A stretch of 64,000 nucleotides of DNA from Eulemur rufifrons (GCF_041146395.1 NC_091000.1:17123501-17187500); one strand, 5' to 3'; shown: positions 14,170 through 28,889, counted from the stretch's first letter. Notes: generated from the sequence alone by a model not told the origin. Translations and numbers: made by a program.

Positions 14170-15095
14170 ACTGCAGATTCATATAGCTGACTGTCTTCTG
14201 GATATCTCTGTCTGGCTTTTCCACAGGCACTGCAATTTCAATATGTCTGAAGGGAACATATCTCATTGTCTTCTCTTGCCAACTTACTCCTCCTCCTATA
14301 TTTCTCACCACAACAGTCTCCCAGTTACCCGAGACAGAGAAAAACCTGGGACTTGTTTCTGAACTCTTTCCCCCCTTTTTCCCTCCCTTCCTTCCTTCCC
14401 TCCTTCCTTCCTTACCACCTTTTTACCTCCTTCTCTTCTTTCCCCTCATATCCACTCCTGCTCATTCTGGTCATATCTCGTGTATTTATTGACTTCTCTC
14501 CATCCTGCTGTTTCATTAAAAGCCCTCATTCTTTCATCCCATTTCACACCATGAAACTCCCTAACATAATGTTCAGAGGCTGTGACCTCTGTAGCCTCAT
14601 CTCGTCCCCTGCTCCCCCTTCCGCAGCACACACATGCACACTCGTACACCCTGCGCTAGCCATACCTAACTGCCGCAAGTTCCTTGGACGTGCTGTGCCT
14701 TCTCTCCCTTTCTCCTTTGGAAGTTATGTAGTGATAGCATCCATAGTTGTAGAACATGTAGGATGCTTGCTTTTTGTTCCCATTTTCTCTTTTCCTGACT
14801 AACTCCTGCCAATTCCTTCAGTCTCCATACAGTTGTCACTGCTTCCAGGAAATCTATAATCTCCCAAGAGGCTTAGGTGTAGCCTCTGTCTGCTCTCAAA
14901 GTAGCCTGTGTATATTTCTCTCATGGCACTTACAGTACTGAGCTTGTTTAGGTATCTGTGTGTGACCTTTCTTCCCCTCAACAATGCTGTATGTTCTTTG
15001 AGATCAAAGACCAATGTCATACTTTCCTTTGTACTTCCTGTTACTTGGCATGTAGCTGTTACCGGTAAATGTTTATTGAATGAATAAATAAATGT
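14170..15095 (+). repeat. L2 fragment with CCTT expansion
   Basis: L2-like text in order, ending 'aaatgtttattgaatgaata', interrupted by a CCTT-rich pyrimidine tract (14376-14416). The open frames here are repeat-derived. Confidence 0.7.
14376..14416. repeat. (CCTT)n pyrimidine microsatellite
   Basis: 'ccctcccttccttccttccc' and further CCTT units; an uninterrupted pyrimidine strand. Confidence 0.85.
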
Positions 15096-16140
15096 ATTCA
15101 TAGTTTGTGGAAACACTGCTTCCACAAACCTTATTCTTTCACCAAGGACAAACCTCTCTAAATGTCAGCTTCATTATACATAGGGAGGTACGGTGCTGAT
15201 AAATTCATATTTTATGATTCTAAGATTCATCGTCCTTAAGCATATTCAAAAGAAAATGATGCAGATTTGGGACAACATTCCAAAATAGGAGTTCCAAAAT
15301 ATTTTGAGCACTGGTGGTAACACTGAAATAATAATTGGGCTTTCCAGTTACACTGTTTAACTAATGTGTTGAGTGCTAATGATCTGAGCACTTGAACATC
15401 TGAGTGGTTTACTTATGGTGATCAGAGCTTCTAATCTTTTGCTTACATATCTAAATCATTTTAGAAAGATTGTGTCAGTATCCCTTTGCTGAAGATTTTT
15501 AAGTAAAAGTTGGACAGTTGTTTGGATGTTGTGGATGTGATTTAAGATATAACTGTACCATGATAAGACTAAGTGACCACTAAGATTTTGCCTATGGTTA
15601 GATTCTCCAATTTTGTGGTCTGTAAGCTTTTGCTTTTATGTTTAAACAGAGAGGAAAAAAAAGAGAAGTTGAGTTTTAAGCTTGGATAACACACTATTTA
15701 TTTTCCCAAGTTCATCTCTTACTGGATTTAATATCAACATTAGAAAGCTACCAGAAGTGTGTGTTTATCAAAATTGTTAACTTCTATGCATCTAAAAACT
15801 GACTCTCGAGCTTGGTCAGCTCGAGCTTGTTGAAATGACTTGGGTTAAATCAGTGTCTAACGTCCAGTTTAGAAAGGTCTTTTAGTATAGTTTTTTTTTT
15901 ATTTTAAAAACTTAAAAAATGTAAAATATAACATAGATACAGAAAGTCACATAAAACAAATTTGTAGTTTAATGAATTACTGCTATTTGAAGATTCTTGT
16001 AACTGTAACTCAGACCAAAAAATAGGACTTTGCCAGCACCCCAGAAGCCTCTGTCTCTATCACAGTCCTGTCTCCCCAGTAAAAATGTACAGACTTTTAT
16101 TTCAGCCACTTCTTCGTTTTTCTTTTCTATTTTTTCCCCC

Positions 16141-16443
16141 TTTTTTTTTTTTTTTTTTTTTATGAGACAGGGTGGGATCTTGTTCTGTCACTTCGGCTGG
16201 AGCGCAGTGGCAGGATCATAGTTCACTACAGCCTCAAACTCCTGGGCTCAAGTGATCCTCCTGCCTCAGCCCCCCAAGTAGCTGGGACTACAGGTACACA
16301 TGCCCAGCTAATTTTTAAATTTTTTGACAAGGCAGAGTCTGGCTATGTTGCCCAGGCTGGTCTCGAACTCCTGGGTTTAAGCAGTCCTCCTGCCTTAGCC
16401 TCCCAAAGTGTTGGGATTATAGGCGTGAGCCACCATACCCAAC
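16141..16443 (-). repeat. Alu, full-length
   Basis: Long poly-T, then 'gagacagggtgggatcttgt', and an end at 'gtgagccaccatacccaact'. Antisense to FGF2 in intron 1. Confidence 0.93.
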
Positions 16444-16479
16444 TACTTCTTTAGTTTTCTTAATAGTTTTCCTTAATAA

Positions 16480-17205
16480 TACACAAATGGGTATCACTTC
16501 ACTCCAGTGAGAATGGCTTTTATCAAGAAGTCCCAAAACAACAAATGTTGGCATGGATGCAGAGACAGGGACACTCTTGCACTGCTGGTGGGACCACAAA
16601 TTAATATAACCTCTATGGAAAGTAATAGGGAGATACCTCAAAGAACTAAAAGTAGAACTACCATTTGATCCAGCAATTCCACTACTGGGTATTTATCCAA
16701 CGGAAAAAAAGACATTCTATAATAAAGACATCTGCACTAGAATGTTTATAGCAGCACAATTCATAATTGCAAAGATGTGGAAACAACGCAGGTGCCCATC
16801 TCTATATGAATGGATTAATAAAATGTGGTATAAGTACTACTCAGCCATAAAAAACAATGGTGAACTGACACCTCTTGTATTATCCTGGATGGAGCTGGAG
16901 CCCATTCTTCAAAGTGAAGTATCACAAGAATGGAAAAACAAGCACCACATGTACTCACCATTAAGTTGGCACTAACTAATCAACACTTATGTGCACATAT
17001 GAAAGTAATATTCATCCGGTGTCGGGCAGGTTGGGGGGGAGATTGGGTAAATTCACACCTAATGGGTGCAGTGCACACTTTCTGGGGGATGGGCACGCTT
17101 GTAGCTCTGACTTGGGCAGTGCAAAGGCAATATATGTAACCAAAGTGTTTGTACCCATGTAATATTCTGAAATGAAATTTTTAAAAAATTTAAAAAAAAG
17201 AAATT
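16480..17205 (+). repeat. L1 3' fragment with ORF2 end
   Basis: The translation keeps C-terminal ORF2p-like words (MFIAAQFIIAKMW, EWINKMWYKYYSAIKNN) but is broken and 5'-truncated. The 3' tail matches the strepsirrhine L1 type also seen at 23765. Confidence 0.88.
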
Positions 17206-17299
17206 GGATTGTTTGGTCTATAGATTTCTCCATCTGGATTTTGCTGATTGCTTTAGAAGTGTAGGACTTGACCATTTTGAACAAGTGTGGCTGTTTCAT

Positions 17300-17545
17300 G
17301 CCTCAGTCCTGGAATGACATTCTACCTGGAATATCATTCCCCCTTGTCTCTCCCTAGCTAATACCTTATTCATGTGATTATCCCCTACTTATCCTTCAGA
17401 ACTTAGCTCAGAACTCATCCCTCCTAGAAATATTCCCTGACTTTTCATCTAACAATAAATATGTCCTTTTCTGTAGTCTCCTAGCACATGTGTAAACCTT
17501 CAGTATGACACCGATCACATTGCTTCAGTTCTTTGTCTTGTTAAA
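17300..17545 (+). repeat. L2 fragment
   Basis: 'tgacattctacctggaatat', 'ccttcagaacttagctcaga' and 'atattccctgacttttcatc' follow the L2 3' order. Confidence 0.75.
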
Positions 17546-17559
17546 AATATATATATTAA

Positions 17560-17895
17560 GAGGTGTGTTGCAAGGAATTGGCTTTTACCATAGTGGGGGT
17601 TGAACAGGCAAGTCTGAAATCCATAGCAGGCCGTCGGAATGAGCGGTCAGAATTCTCGGGCAGAGGCTGAAGCAGCTGTCCAGAAGGAAGAATTACTTCT
17701 GGGAAGCCTTAGCTCTGCTCGCGAGGCTTTTCAACTGATTGAATCAGGTTTGTGAGATTATCAAGAATAGTCTTTACTTAAAATCAACTGATTATGGATT
17801 TTAATCACATCTATAAAATACCTTTACGGCAACACCCAGATTTGTGTTTAATTGAATTACTGGGACTGTAGCCTAGGCAAGTTGACACAAAATAT
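17560..17895 (+). repeat. Old interspersed repeat, same family as 470-905
   Basis: 'caaggaattggcttttacca', 'tcaactgattgaatcaggtt' and 'ggcaagttgacacaaaat' match the order of the copy at 470-905. More diverged. Confidence 0.6.
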
Positions 17896-18089
17896 TATCA
17901 CATGGCATCTTTTGCTTTTCTCTCTGAACTTATGCTTAATTCTTTTTATTTTTCCTACTTTTGGCCTCTGAAAGTTTCCTGTATTTTTTTTTTTTTTGAC
18001 ATTGTTAGGAGCTTAATACTGGGAGAATTTTTCAGAATATCTAGTCCATTGTATTACCCCGTCTTTCTTTTCCATGAGGCACTTTTAGC

Positions 18090-18225
18090 CAACATTCATT
18101 AGATAGTGCTGCGTGCCAGGTTCTGTGCTACAGCTAGGGGTACAGAGATGGATAAGGTACAGTTCTCTGCCGTCCAGCAGCTCACAGTCAGTGGGAGGGA
18201 CAGATACGTGCTATAAAACTGATCT
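18090..18225 (-). repeat. L2 end fragment
   Basis: 'ctgcgtgccaggttctgtgc' and 'cagctcacagtcagtgggag' resemble antisense L2 3' sequence. Confidence 0.5.
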
Positions 18226-18236
18226 GAGTCTATGCA

Positions 18237-18550
18237 TATTCGCTCATGTCTGTAATCCCAGCACTTTGGGAGGCTGAGGTGAGACGATTGCTTGAGGCCA
18301 GGAGTTCGAGACCAGCCTAAGCAAGAGTGAAACCCCATCTCTACAAAAAAATAGAAAAATTAGCTAGGTGTGGCAGCACGTGCCTGTAGTCTCAGCTACT
18401 TGGGAGGCTGAGGCAGGGGGATCACTTGAGCCCAGGAGTCTGAGGTTGCTGTGAGCTATGATGACCCCACTGCACTCTAGCTCCAGTGACAGAGCAAGAC
18501 CCCGTCTCAAAATCAAACAAACAAACAAAGAATAAAAACAAAAACTAAAA
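18237..18550 (+). repeat. Alu, full-length
   Basis: 'ctgtaatcccagcactttgg' through 'aagaccccgtctcaaaatca'; the head is slightly damaged. It is the nearest Alu upstream of FGF2 exon 2. Confidence 0.92.
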
Positions 18551-19615
18551 AACCCCAAAACTGCTCCTAGTATGAGAGCTTCCTTTCATATTAATAGGTG
18601 CTTAGTATACAACAAAAGAATGTTTTTATACTACAAAAAATGTTCTATTTTACAGTCATTTATTAATCACTTTGCAGGTTGGAAGCTTCATATTTTTACC
18701 ACGGAGAAAATATCTTGCTTTTTTTTTCCCTGCTTTTTTGATGGCTATGGCAGAAAATTTTCAGGTGTATACTAAAAAAAGCTGATTTTGATACTAATTT
18801 CAGCATTAAGAGTTTTTGTATAATGTGAAAACCAGGACTTTAAAAACATTTATCTAAGTATAAAAATATAAAGTAGTATTTTATTATTTCCAGAAACCAG
18901 GCTAAAGATGACAGCTCTTCTAGTTAGGCATAGAAAGGAATAGATCATTTTTATCTTGCAGAATTGTTGATCAGTCGTCCTCTATTTTTCAGAACAAATT
19001 TTTCCTAGCTTGCCTGTTATTTTGTTTCACTTCCTGAAAAGTGTAGAAAATTTTAGTCTGTACTTTTCATGTGGAAATGTAATATAATTCCTTTCATTTC
19101 CTATCTTAAAGTATTTAATGGTTAAAACTACTCCTATAAGAAGACCCTCCCCTAACCCCAGCAAATGAAATGTGTCTTTAGCTTACGCCTTTGCTGTGCC
19201 ATAGGATCCAATGGCTTTGCTTATTAAGAGTCTTGTAGATCTCAAGTATAATTATTTTATTATATCTTCCTCACTGTAAAGCCAGTCCAACGTGGAACAG
19301 TGACAACAAAAAAGCTCACTTGAGTGTAGCCAGATTTAATTTCAACGGACTGAACTGTCTAGTATTCCAGTATCCTTGAGTACTGGCTGAGATTTCACAT
19401 TGTGTAGAACCAGCAGAGTATCTCGAGGACTCTGTCTGAAACATTAATGCAGTTTAGCTGACGTCCGCCCCATATTCCCTGGCCCCCCAACCTCGCCAGT
19501 TTTCAAGTGCATTAGTTGTTGCTCAGGTGTCTTTCATCTTTATATTGCGTAATTGTTGTGGAGCTTGCTCTTTTGTCTGTGGTATTACAAAGGTAATTTT
19601 TCCCATTACTTACAG

Positions 19616-19719
19616 TCAAACTACAACTTCAAGCAGAAGAGAGAGGGGTTGTGTCCATCAAAGGAGTGTGTGCGAACCGTTACCTTGCTATGAAGGAAGA
19701 TGGAAGATTACTGGCTTCT
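19616..19719 (+). CDS. FGF2: FGF2 exon 2
   Basis: This 104-bp internal exon encodes FGF2 residues 60 (split codon) to 94. It is flanked by a 'cttacag' acceptor and a 'gtaagt' donor. The translation starts IKLQLQAEERG and ends KEDGRLLAS, as in human FGF2. It contains Cys78 in the KGVCANR strand and forms the centre of the beta-trefoil core. The length is not a multiple of three, so skipping it would shift the frame into exon 3. Every residue I can compare from memory matches human FGF2, as expected for this very conserved growth factor. Confidence 0.97.
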
Positions 19720-20004
19720 GTAAGTAATGCTTTCTGTTTTTGCAGGTATTTTTTTTTTTTTTTGCAGTTTTTTTAAAAACACAGCTCATATGAAGTAGAT
19801 ACTGGATTGGACTTGGGCAGTCTTGATGAGCTCTAAATCACTGCTTTTGTTCTGCAAAGCTATTAAACTGTAATTCAATTTTTTTTCCTTATACGGTGCA
19901 ATCAAACATGAAGATCAGTGGGAATAGACATAAAATTTTGATTATCTGTTTTCAAATTTATTCTGTAGAATGTAATATATAAAACTTTTGCAGTATAGAA
20001 TACT

Positions 20005-20225
20005 AGTTGAGAATGTGGGCTTTACACTTGGGTATACATACTGACTCTGCTGCTTACTAGCTGTGTATTCTTGGGTAAATTATTCTGAGTTAGTTCCCTC
20101 ACCTGTAAAATAGAAACAATAATGATCCAGTATCACTGGGGTTTTGTGACAATTTAATTAAATACTATATATCAAGTGCTTACATCAGTTTCTGACACAT
20201 AACAGATCCTCAATATTGTTACTGC
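20005..20225 (+). repeat. MIR SINE
   Basis: 'gctgcttactagctgtgtat', 'cctcacctgtaaaatagaaa' and 'acacataacagatcctcaat' match MIR. Confidence 0.85.
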
Positions 20226-20435
20226 CTACTCATGCTGTTCTCATTTATGTATAAATCAGGGCAGGGACTTTTCTTTTTTGTTTTATCACAGCTGGTCAGG
20301 GGGCCTAGCTCCTGGCTAGTACTCTTTCCACTAGTGCAGGCTCCCTGTCAGCTTCACCATTATTATCAGAAATAGGATTGCGTATCTGTTGAGCATACAC
20401 AGTATGTGGGGAATGGTGCAGGAAACTAAGGAAGT

Positions 20436-20600
20436 AGGACCAAGTGTGGTGGCTCACACCTGTAATCCTAGCACTTTGGGAGGCTGAGGCAGGAAGATCA
20501 TTTGAGGCCAGGAGTTTAAGGTTGCAGTGAGCTGTGATGATGCCACTGCACTCTAGCCTAGGTGACAGAGCAAGACCCTGTCTCAAAAAAGGAAAAAACT
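20436..20600 (+). repeat. Alu with internal deletion (monomer-like)
   Basis: The left-arm head ('gtggctcacacctgtaatcc') joins directly to the right-arm end ('aaggttgcagtgagctgtga'), about 160 bp in total. Confidence 0.88.
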
Positions 20601-21019
20601 GCAGAAGACACAGATCTTATTCCTTTTTGCTTGGGGGAGTAGATAGGATATGTATGTAGAAGTGTGTGTCTGTGTTGTGTGTTGTGTATATACCAATACC
20701 AATGGCCAGTTATAACCTCTCTATAACTCCCCCCACAGAAGCAGTCTAATAGTATCAAGCAATTGTGGTGTTTTGAGCTGTATGAATAGTTTTTGAAATT
20801 CTTTTCTGAATGAAGACCTATGAATTTTTAAAGATCATGACTTACAGAAAAAGATATTTCAACCATCCCAATTTCAGATTGATTATCTGACAAAGATATA
20901 CTTATGTTGGTATTATCAATTTATATGATTTTTGCAGGATAAATATTAATAACAAATTTGGGTGTAGTGGCTCTTAATTTTGGGAGGGTTAATTGGACTA
21001 ATTTTAGAGTCCTCTTCAA

Positions 21020-22450
<1,431 letters not shown>

Positions 22451-23049
22451 AAAATATAGCTCTAAAAGATTGACAACTTGTAACTTTTGCTTCTTCCACT
22501 CTGTCCTTGTCTTTTTTTTCTACCAGACTCTTGTCAACGCAAGAGGTGATATAATACTTTGGTAATCTACCAAAGTAGCATTTTAAATATTTCCCAGAAC
22601 AGTGAATCAATAAGTAATTTTGGATGACTTTGATCTTGTAGGAGAGAGAGGAAGAAGTGTTTCCAATGCCCCTGCCCTTTTCACCTTAGGATGAAATCAC
22701 TATACAAATTACTATGGCTTCTGTAGTAGTGTTAGTTTGGCTACTGTCAGACAATGAGGGTGGTAGAGAAAAGAAAGGAGATGCACACATTTGCTTCCGT
22801 CATAACTAACTATGGACAACACTAATCAAATGGTTTTAAAGCACCAGCCTTTTATTTGTCTATCTTAATCTGGCTCAGTGAGTGCCTTGAGATTAGTTAT
22901 TACCCTGGTCTTATACTTGTTAAGATTAGAAGTTCCAGTAACCTAGTAATCATGGTGACCCTGTTAGATAATCACTGGAGGTGCTGTTCATCTCAAGAGC
23001 ATAGGCTGAAATCTTGATACATCTATAATGATAAGGATCCCCATAGTTG

Positions 23050-23895
23050 TTAAAAGTCATGAAAACAAACAACCCCATTAAAAAGTGGGCAAAAGACATG
23101 AACAGAAGCTTTTCAAAAGAAGATAGACTAATAGCCAATAAACATATGAAAAAACACTCAGCATCACTAATCATCAGAGAAATGCAAATCAAAACCAGAA
23201 TGAGATATCACCTAACCCCAGTGAGAATGCCTTTTATCAAAAAGTCCCAAAACGATTGATGCTGGTGTAGATGCAGAGAGAAGGAGCTGTGGGACTGCAA
23301 ATTAGTGCAACCTCGATGGAAACCAGTATGGAGATTCCTCAAAGAACTAAAAGTAGACCTATCATTTGATCCAGCAGTCCCACTATTGGGTATTTACCCA
23401 AAGGAAAAAAAGTCATTGTTTCAAAAAGACACTTGCACTAGAATGTTTATTGCAGCACAATTCACAATCGCAAAGATGTGGCATCAATCCAACTGCCCGT
23501 CAATACGTGAGTGGATTAATAAAATGTATATGTACACCATCGAGTACTACTATTCAGCCATAAAAAACAGTCTTTTGCAACAATCTGGATGGAACTAGAG
23601 ACCATTCTCCTATGTGTAGTATCACAAGAATGGAAAAACAAGTACCACATGTACTCATTATTAAACGGGAACTAACCGATTAGCACTCATGCACAGAGGG
23701 AAGTAAAACTCAATGGAAATCATGCAGGTGGGAGGGGAGGAAAAGGAGGTGGGTGAAGTCATACCTAATGGGTACAATGTACACTATCTGGGTGATGGAC
23801 ACACTTATAACTCTGACTCAAGCAGTACAAAAGTAATCCATATGACCAAAACATTTGTACCCCCCATCATATCTGAAATTTAAAAAAAATAGAAA
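23050..23895 (+). repeat. L1 3' fragment with ORF2 end
   Basis: 'gtgggcaaaagacatgaaca' onward. The translation keeps GIYPKEKKSLFQKDTCTRMF and EWINKMYMYTIEYYYSAIKN, typical of the L1 ORF2p C-terminus. 5'-truncated, decayed. Same lineage and orientation as 16480-17205. Confidence 0.9.
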
Positions 23896-26127
23896 AAAAG
23901 TGATGAAAACAAAAAGTGTTCCACCTTAAAGTGTACTTCTGAAACTAAAAAAGTAGACAAATTATAGTCTTGAAAACTGAACTGTCATCTCATTCTTACA
24001 GCATTCAGGGACCAGGCATTAAGCTTCCTAAACTATTGATTATGTATCAGCAAAAGCATAAGCTGCTCTAAAATAAATAGCATTTTCTAGTTTCTTCCTT
24101 AGCTAAGTAGCAACTTCCACAGGATTAAGGTCATAGCATTTTATTTAGCCTTAAATGTGTTTCTGTCTCCTTGGATGTGTATTAACTCTTCTTGATGCAA
24201 TAGATTTCCACCAAGTTGACTCAGTAAGAATTAATTTAGCAATGCTTAGAAATTTATCAAACGCTCTGTAGGGACAAAGCCATGGCTGTTAAACATAAAT
24301 AGAAAATTCAGGATTTATTAGTCCACTTTGAGGAGTGGTACTAGCCAAGATCCAGTTGTTGTTACTATTTATATATGTTCCAGCTCCCATCATATGACCT
24401 ATTCCTGCCAAGTTAACGAATTAATCTCTAGTCTTACCATCTAATTTGTGCAGCTTGCTGCCATTCCTTTTCAGCAGCAAGCCTATCTCTTTCAAATTGG
24501 TCTGGGTGGGTTGGGTCAACTTCCAGATGAAAAAGTTAAGTGTCACCACCTCAAAACCAAAGAGATGATGCCAGCGATTCAGTAAGTGGCACATTCTCTC
24601 TCTGAGTCAGATCCATAGACAATGAGCTGTCAACAACAGCAACTGTTCATGTAAGTCCAGTGTTCCGATCAGTGGCCGTCACTTGGGGATGTAGATGTGC
24701 CTCATAACCTGGAGAAACTGGGATTTATGAACTTGTACTTGCCAAAGGCATAATCCTTCCCACTCCTCTACCGGGCCCATTTTCAGATTGCTGTGTTATG
24801 GCACATTTTGGGCTTCTTCTGCATTTTACCTGTGTGTGATTCCTGCAATAATTTCTAAAACATTCTAGTTTTCTCCCAGGAAGAAGATTACTTTGGATAC
24901 ATAAAACATTTAGTTTCTAAGAGTTATGTTAGATTGATTATTACCAGTTAGAATAAGAAAAAAGACTGGTTTGTTTACCATTTTTACCCCAACGTCTTCC
25001 CATATTAATGATATAAATGCATTCAGGTTACTGATTTCTAACTGTTTGAAAACATTTCTGAAGGGTCTTTTCTTTTGAAGTTATGAAATATGAAAGTTCA
25101 AAGAGTAGATTATAATTTGACTGCCAAAGCCTATATTTGGAGGCTGCAGTTGAGTAGTTCTTTAAAGCACAGTAGACTTCTTACTCAATTCCATAGCAGG
25201 ATAAATTTTGTTGCTATGAGCAACAGAAGTCCAGAACAAATATTAGGATTTATGATTTAAGTGTTCACAAATTGTAGATTTTTTTAGAAAATTGCATATA
25301 GTGAAGTTAATTGTAGTTTTGAGTTTAAATCACCAAACAACCACAATGTTGGCACTAGTACGAAAAACTTGACTGTTCTTCATCTGCTAGAAAGTTGCAC
25401 ATTGTTTTCTATATAATGCTAGAGTATAGATCATGATACTCTGAAAAAAATATCTCAATAAGTTATAGAATATAACTTGTGTTGATCCACAATGGTGAAA
25501 TATGGAAAAATTATTTATATTCTCTGAGGATATTCATTTAATTGCTGTAAAAGTAAAATACATTTTGCCTATAGAATAACTTTCTTAGTTGAGGGGACTT
25601 AACAATGAAATGAAATCTACAGTATAGTAAAGTGGGGAAAATAGATTTTTGAAGGCTTAGTCAGATTGACAATCTATACTGATTAAATTTGTCAGAAAAA
25701 TACAATAATTGAAGAGGAATGTAGACCATTTTTAAGAGATAAAATACTAGATTAAATGCAAATGTTAATGCCTAATAAGAATTATTGCTTCTTTTAGAAC
25801 ACATTCTTTAAATTTTTATACAACCTATCAATAATTATAAGATTAAGATCAAATTTACTTTTAACTTTGCACAATTTGTGCGTTTCATTTTGTTCTGAAA
25901 TCGCCAACATTGATACTTACATCATGTCTGTTTTTAATTCTCAGAAGTGTGGTGTAAGCAAAAGCATTTTCAGATTCCTATTGAGCAAAGTCCCTTGTAA
26001 GCCAAAACTGCAAATTCAAAGTACTGTAAAAGAATAAACAACCCAGTAAACAGAGCATGAGGAAATGGTCATAAGGTTCAAATCTAAAATTAGGAGTGGA
26101 CTAGAATTGTCAGGCCAATGCATAAGG

Positions 26128-26180
26128 AGGGAAAGTGGGGGTGGGGGCAAGGGCTGGGGGGGGATGTGGGGAGCGGGAAG
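26128..26180 (+). repeat. G-rich tract
   Basis: Runs of three to eight or more G in about 50 bases ('gtgggggtgggggcaagggc'). Possible G-quadruplex in FGF2 intron 2 RNA. Confidence 0.6.
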
Positions 26181-26234
26181 AGAATTTATTCTATTAAAAT
26201 AGTTATTATTTCTTTTAGTATTGTGTGCAGAGGC

Positions 26235-26385
26235 TATTAGTGATTGGGAGGGATTCTAAAGATCATCTAATCCAATCTTCTTATTTTACAGATGAGGGAA
26301 GTGATGCCCAGAGAAGTTAAACGGCTTGATCCAAAGATACAAGTTAGTTAGGGATCAAGGCAAGAGTAGAGCCCAGATTTCTTGG
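26235..26385 (-). repeat. MIR-type fragment
   Basis: 'cttattttacagatgaggga' and 'gaagttaaacggcttgatcc' match antisense MIR. Confidence 0.6.
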
Positions 26386-26619
26386 CCCACAAGAGGTCCT
26401 TACAGATGTCAAGAGTTAGGCTAGTCAAACTCTGGGAAAGGACCATCTGGTCTAGTTGCCTCAGGGACCACGTGGTCCATTTAAACCATATTCTATATTT
26501 CAATTCCTCTAGTGGTGGATTTTCCCTGGTCCTACTTGTTTAGTTCTTATTTAGATTTTTCAGTGTCACTGAATTGTATTTTTACGGTTCATTATCTAAA
26601 GTAGTTTCATTTGTTCATT

Positions 26620-26990
26620 GAGTTAGCAAATATTTATTGATCACTTAGTATGTGCCAGGCACTGATACAGCATTTGACATAATAGATGAAAATCTTTGCC
26701 TACATGGTATTTACAGTTTGATGAAATAAAGTGATATGTGTGTATAAACAAATTATCTGTATTTGGGCATAGCAGGGCACAAAAATGAATGAGGTGCTTT
26801 TATTTTTCGTATTATAGCTAGAGTTACTATATCCAGTTACTCGAGAAACTCTTTTTTGTGATGGTACTTGTAGGACTAGGGTCAGAGAGGTGATGGGATA
26901 GGACAGGAGGGCAGATCCCATAGAATTTTTGAAGGCTATTATAAATATTTTGGCTCCTAGTCTAAGAAAATGGAGAGCCACTGTAGGGTC
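26620..26990 (-). repeat. L2 fragment
   Basis: 'cacttagtatgtgccaggca' through 'gaaaatggagagccactgta' is antisense L2 order. Confidence 0.65.
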
Positions 26991-26999
26991 ATTTTTAAA

Positions 27000-28260
27000 A
27001 AGAAAAATAAATTTTATTTTTAGAATAGTTCTAGGTTTGCAGAAAAGTTGTACAAATAATAGTGTCTATATACTCCATACTCAGTTTCTCCTATTATCAA
27101 CGTCCTGTGTTAGTATGGTACACTTGTCACAACTAATTAACCAATATTGATATGTTACTACCAGCTAAAGTTCATACTTTATTCATATTTTCTTAGTTTT
27201 TACCTAATGTCCTTTTTCTCATCCAGGATCCCATATTTAGTCATCATGTTTTAGTCTCCTCTAGACTGTGACAGTCTCTTAGACTTTCCTTATTTTTTAT
27301 TGCTTTGACAGTTTTAGGAGTATTGGGCAGGTATTTTTAGAACGTCCTTCAGTTTGGGTTTGTCTGATGTTTTCCTCATGGTTAGACAGGGATTATGAGT
27401 GTTTGGGAGGAGGATCACAGAAGCGAGGTACTATTTTCATGACATCATATAAAGGTATATGCTGTCTTCGTGATTTATCACTCATGATGTTAACCTTGCT
27501 CACCTGGCTGGGAGAGTATTTGTCTTCACTGTCAAGTTACTCTCCGCCCCCCCCTTCCATACTGTACTCTTTGGAAGGAAGTCACTATGCACAGTCCACA
27601 CTTAAGGGATGGGGGGTATGGTTATGCTCCACCTCCTTGAAGGGGTAGTGTCTACATAAATTATTTGGACTTCTTTTGCATGGGAAATGTGTCCATTCTG
27701 CTCCATTTATTTATTTATTCAATCATTCATATATGTATATGCTCACAGATATTATTTATAGTTTGAGTTATAATCCAATATTACATTATTGATTTTGTTG
27801 CTCAAATAGTTCCAGCTTTGGCCATTGGGAGCTCTTTCAGCTTGGCTCCTGTGCTCGTTGACATACCCCAATCTATATGTCTGTTTTGAGCACTTCATTA
27901 TTTTTTGGCCTACAAGATGCTTGAAGACCATCTTGTATATTCCCTGTGCCAGCCTAGAATGAGCCATTTCTCCAGGGAGCCTTTGTTCCTTTTATTGGAG
28001 AATGGTATTAGAAACCATGATCTGGATGCTGGGTGTGCTTGTTGCTACGGAGGTCTTTGCTTTTAAGCCCTCTCAGCTGACAGAACAAGAAATATATGCA
28101 TATACTAACCTGGGTGTATACACATATCTTTGGTTATTTCTATATTTAGCCATCTGTGTTTATATTAAACTAAACGAGTTAGTTCACACTGATGTCTCCA
28201 ACCCTACTCTATCAGTACCATGTGAATATTTTAGCCTCCCCTCCTTGGCTTGTCTGTAAC
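27000..28260 (-). repeat. L1M fragment, long
   Basis: 'tttagaatagttctaggttt', 'tatcaacgtcctgtgttagt', 'cactcatgatgttaaccttg' and 'ggagaatggtattagaaacc' are familiar antisense L1M 3' sequence. Subfamily not resolved. Confidence 0.7.
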
Positions 28261-28641
28261 CTCCCAACCCAACAGTGAGAAACCTGGCTCCCACCATTTC
28301 CTAGGATCAGCTTCTCATTTTGTATCAATATCTCACATAAATTTATTTTTTTTAAATGTCAAAGTAAATTAAAATATCTAGACAAAAAGCAAGTCAAGTT
28401 ATTTAAAGTGTTGATTACACTCTTTCATACTACATTAGTTTCTTCTGTATTCAGATACCCCCACGAAGGGTCAAACTTCCAGCACCATCTTTAAAATCAT
28501 TAGCATCATCATCACTATCAACAAATGGTTATTGGACCCGCTTATACGACCCCCTAAGCTGGCTTATGTGGACAGCCTCCAGGGAAACTTTGACATGTTG
28601 CCCCATCACTAACATATAACAGGTTTATATGACTGCCATAC

Positions 28642-28685
<44 letters not shown>

Positions 28686-28686
28686 T
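28642..28686. repeat. (TG)n(TA)n microsatellite
   Basis: About eight TG units followed by about twelve TA units. Confidence 0.95.
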
Positions 28687-28889
28687 CATTTTCTTAGGGT
28701 TCATACCTTTTAGAATTGAGAATAATGTTTTATTGAAATTATTTTACATAACACACTTTCTAGTACTCCAGATAAATGAATACTTTTCAATTTCCAATTT
28801 TATAGTTATTGGCATTAGCAAGAGGGAAAGAAAATTATGTGATGTGTTTGTTGCATAGTAGGTGCTCAGTTAATACTTATTATTGCCAT

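Larger units (their letters stand above)
1..19615 (+). other. FGF2: FGF2 intron 1 (3' part)
   Basis: Noncoding intron sequence ending in a pyrimidine-rich tract and AG at 19614-19615. It holds the Alu, L1, L2, MIR and older repeats listed separately. In the remaining stretches, including 910-2140, 2290-4380, 7000-8470, 9180-10390, 10700-12640 and 15100-16140, I see no gene, RNA gene or clear regulatory element. Short ORFs in these stretches have no recognisable protein features. Confidence 0.85.

Noticed and set aside
14266..14802. 178-codon open frame on the plus strand
   Set aside because: It lies in an L2 fragment with a CCTT expansion; the Pro/Ser/Leu-rich product is repeat-derived.
15801..15830. 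Two copies of 'ctcgagcttg' five bases apart
   Set aside because: Too short to distinguish from chance; no larger structure around them.
23281..23598. Apparent gene encoding an ORF2p-like protein
   Set aside because: It is the broken 3' part of an L1, severely 5'-truncated, without reverse transcriptase or endonuclease.
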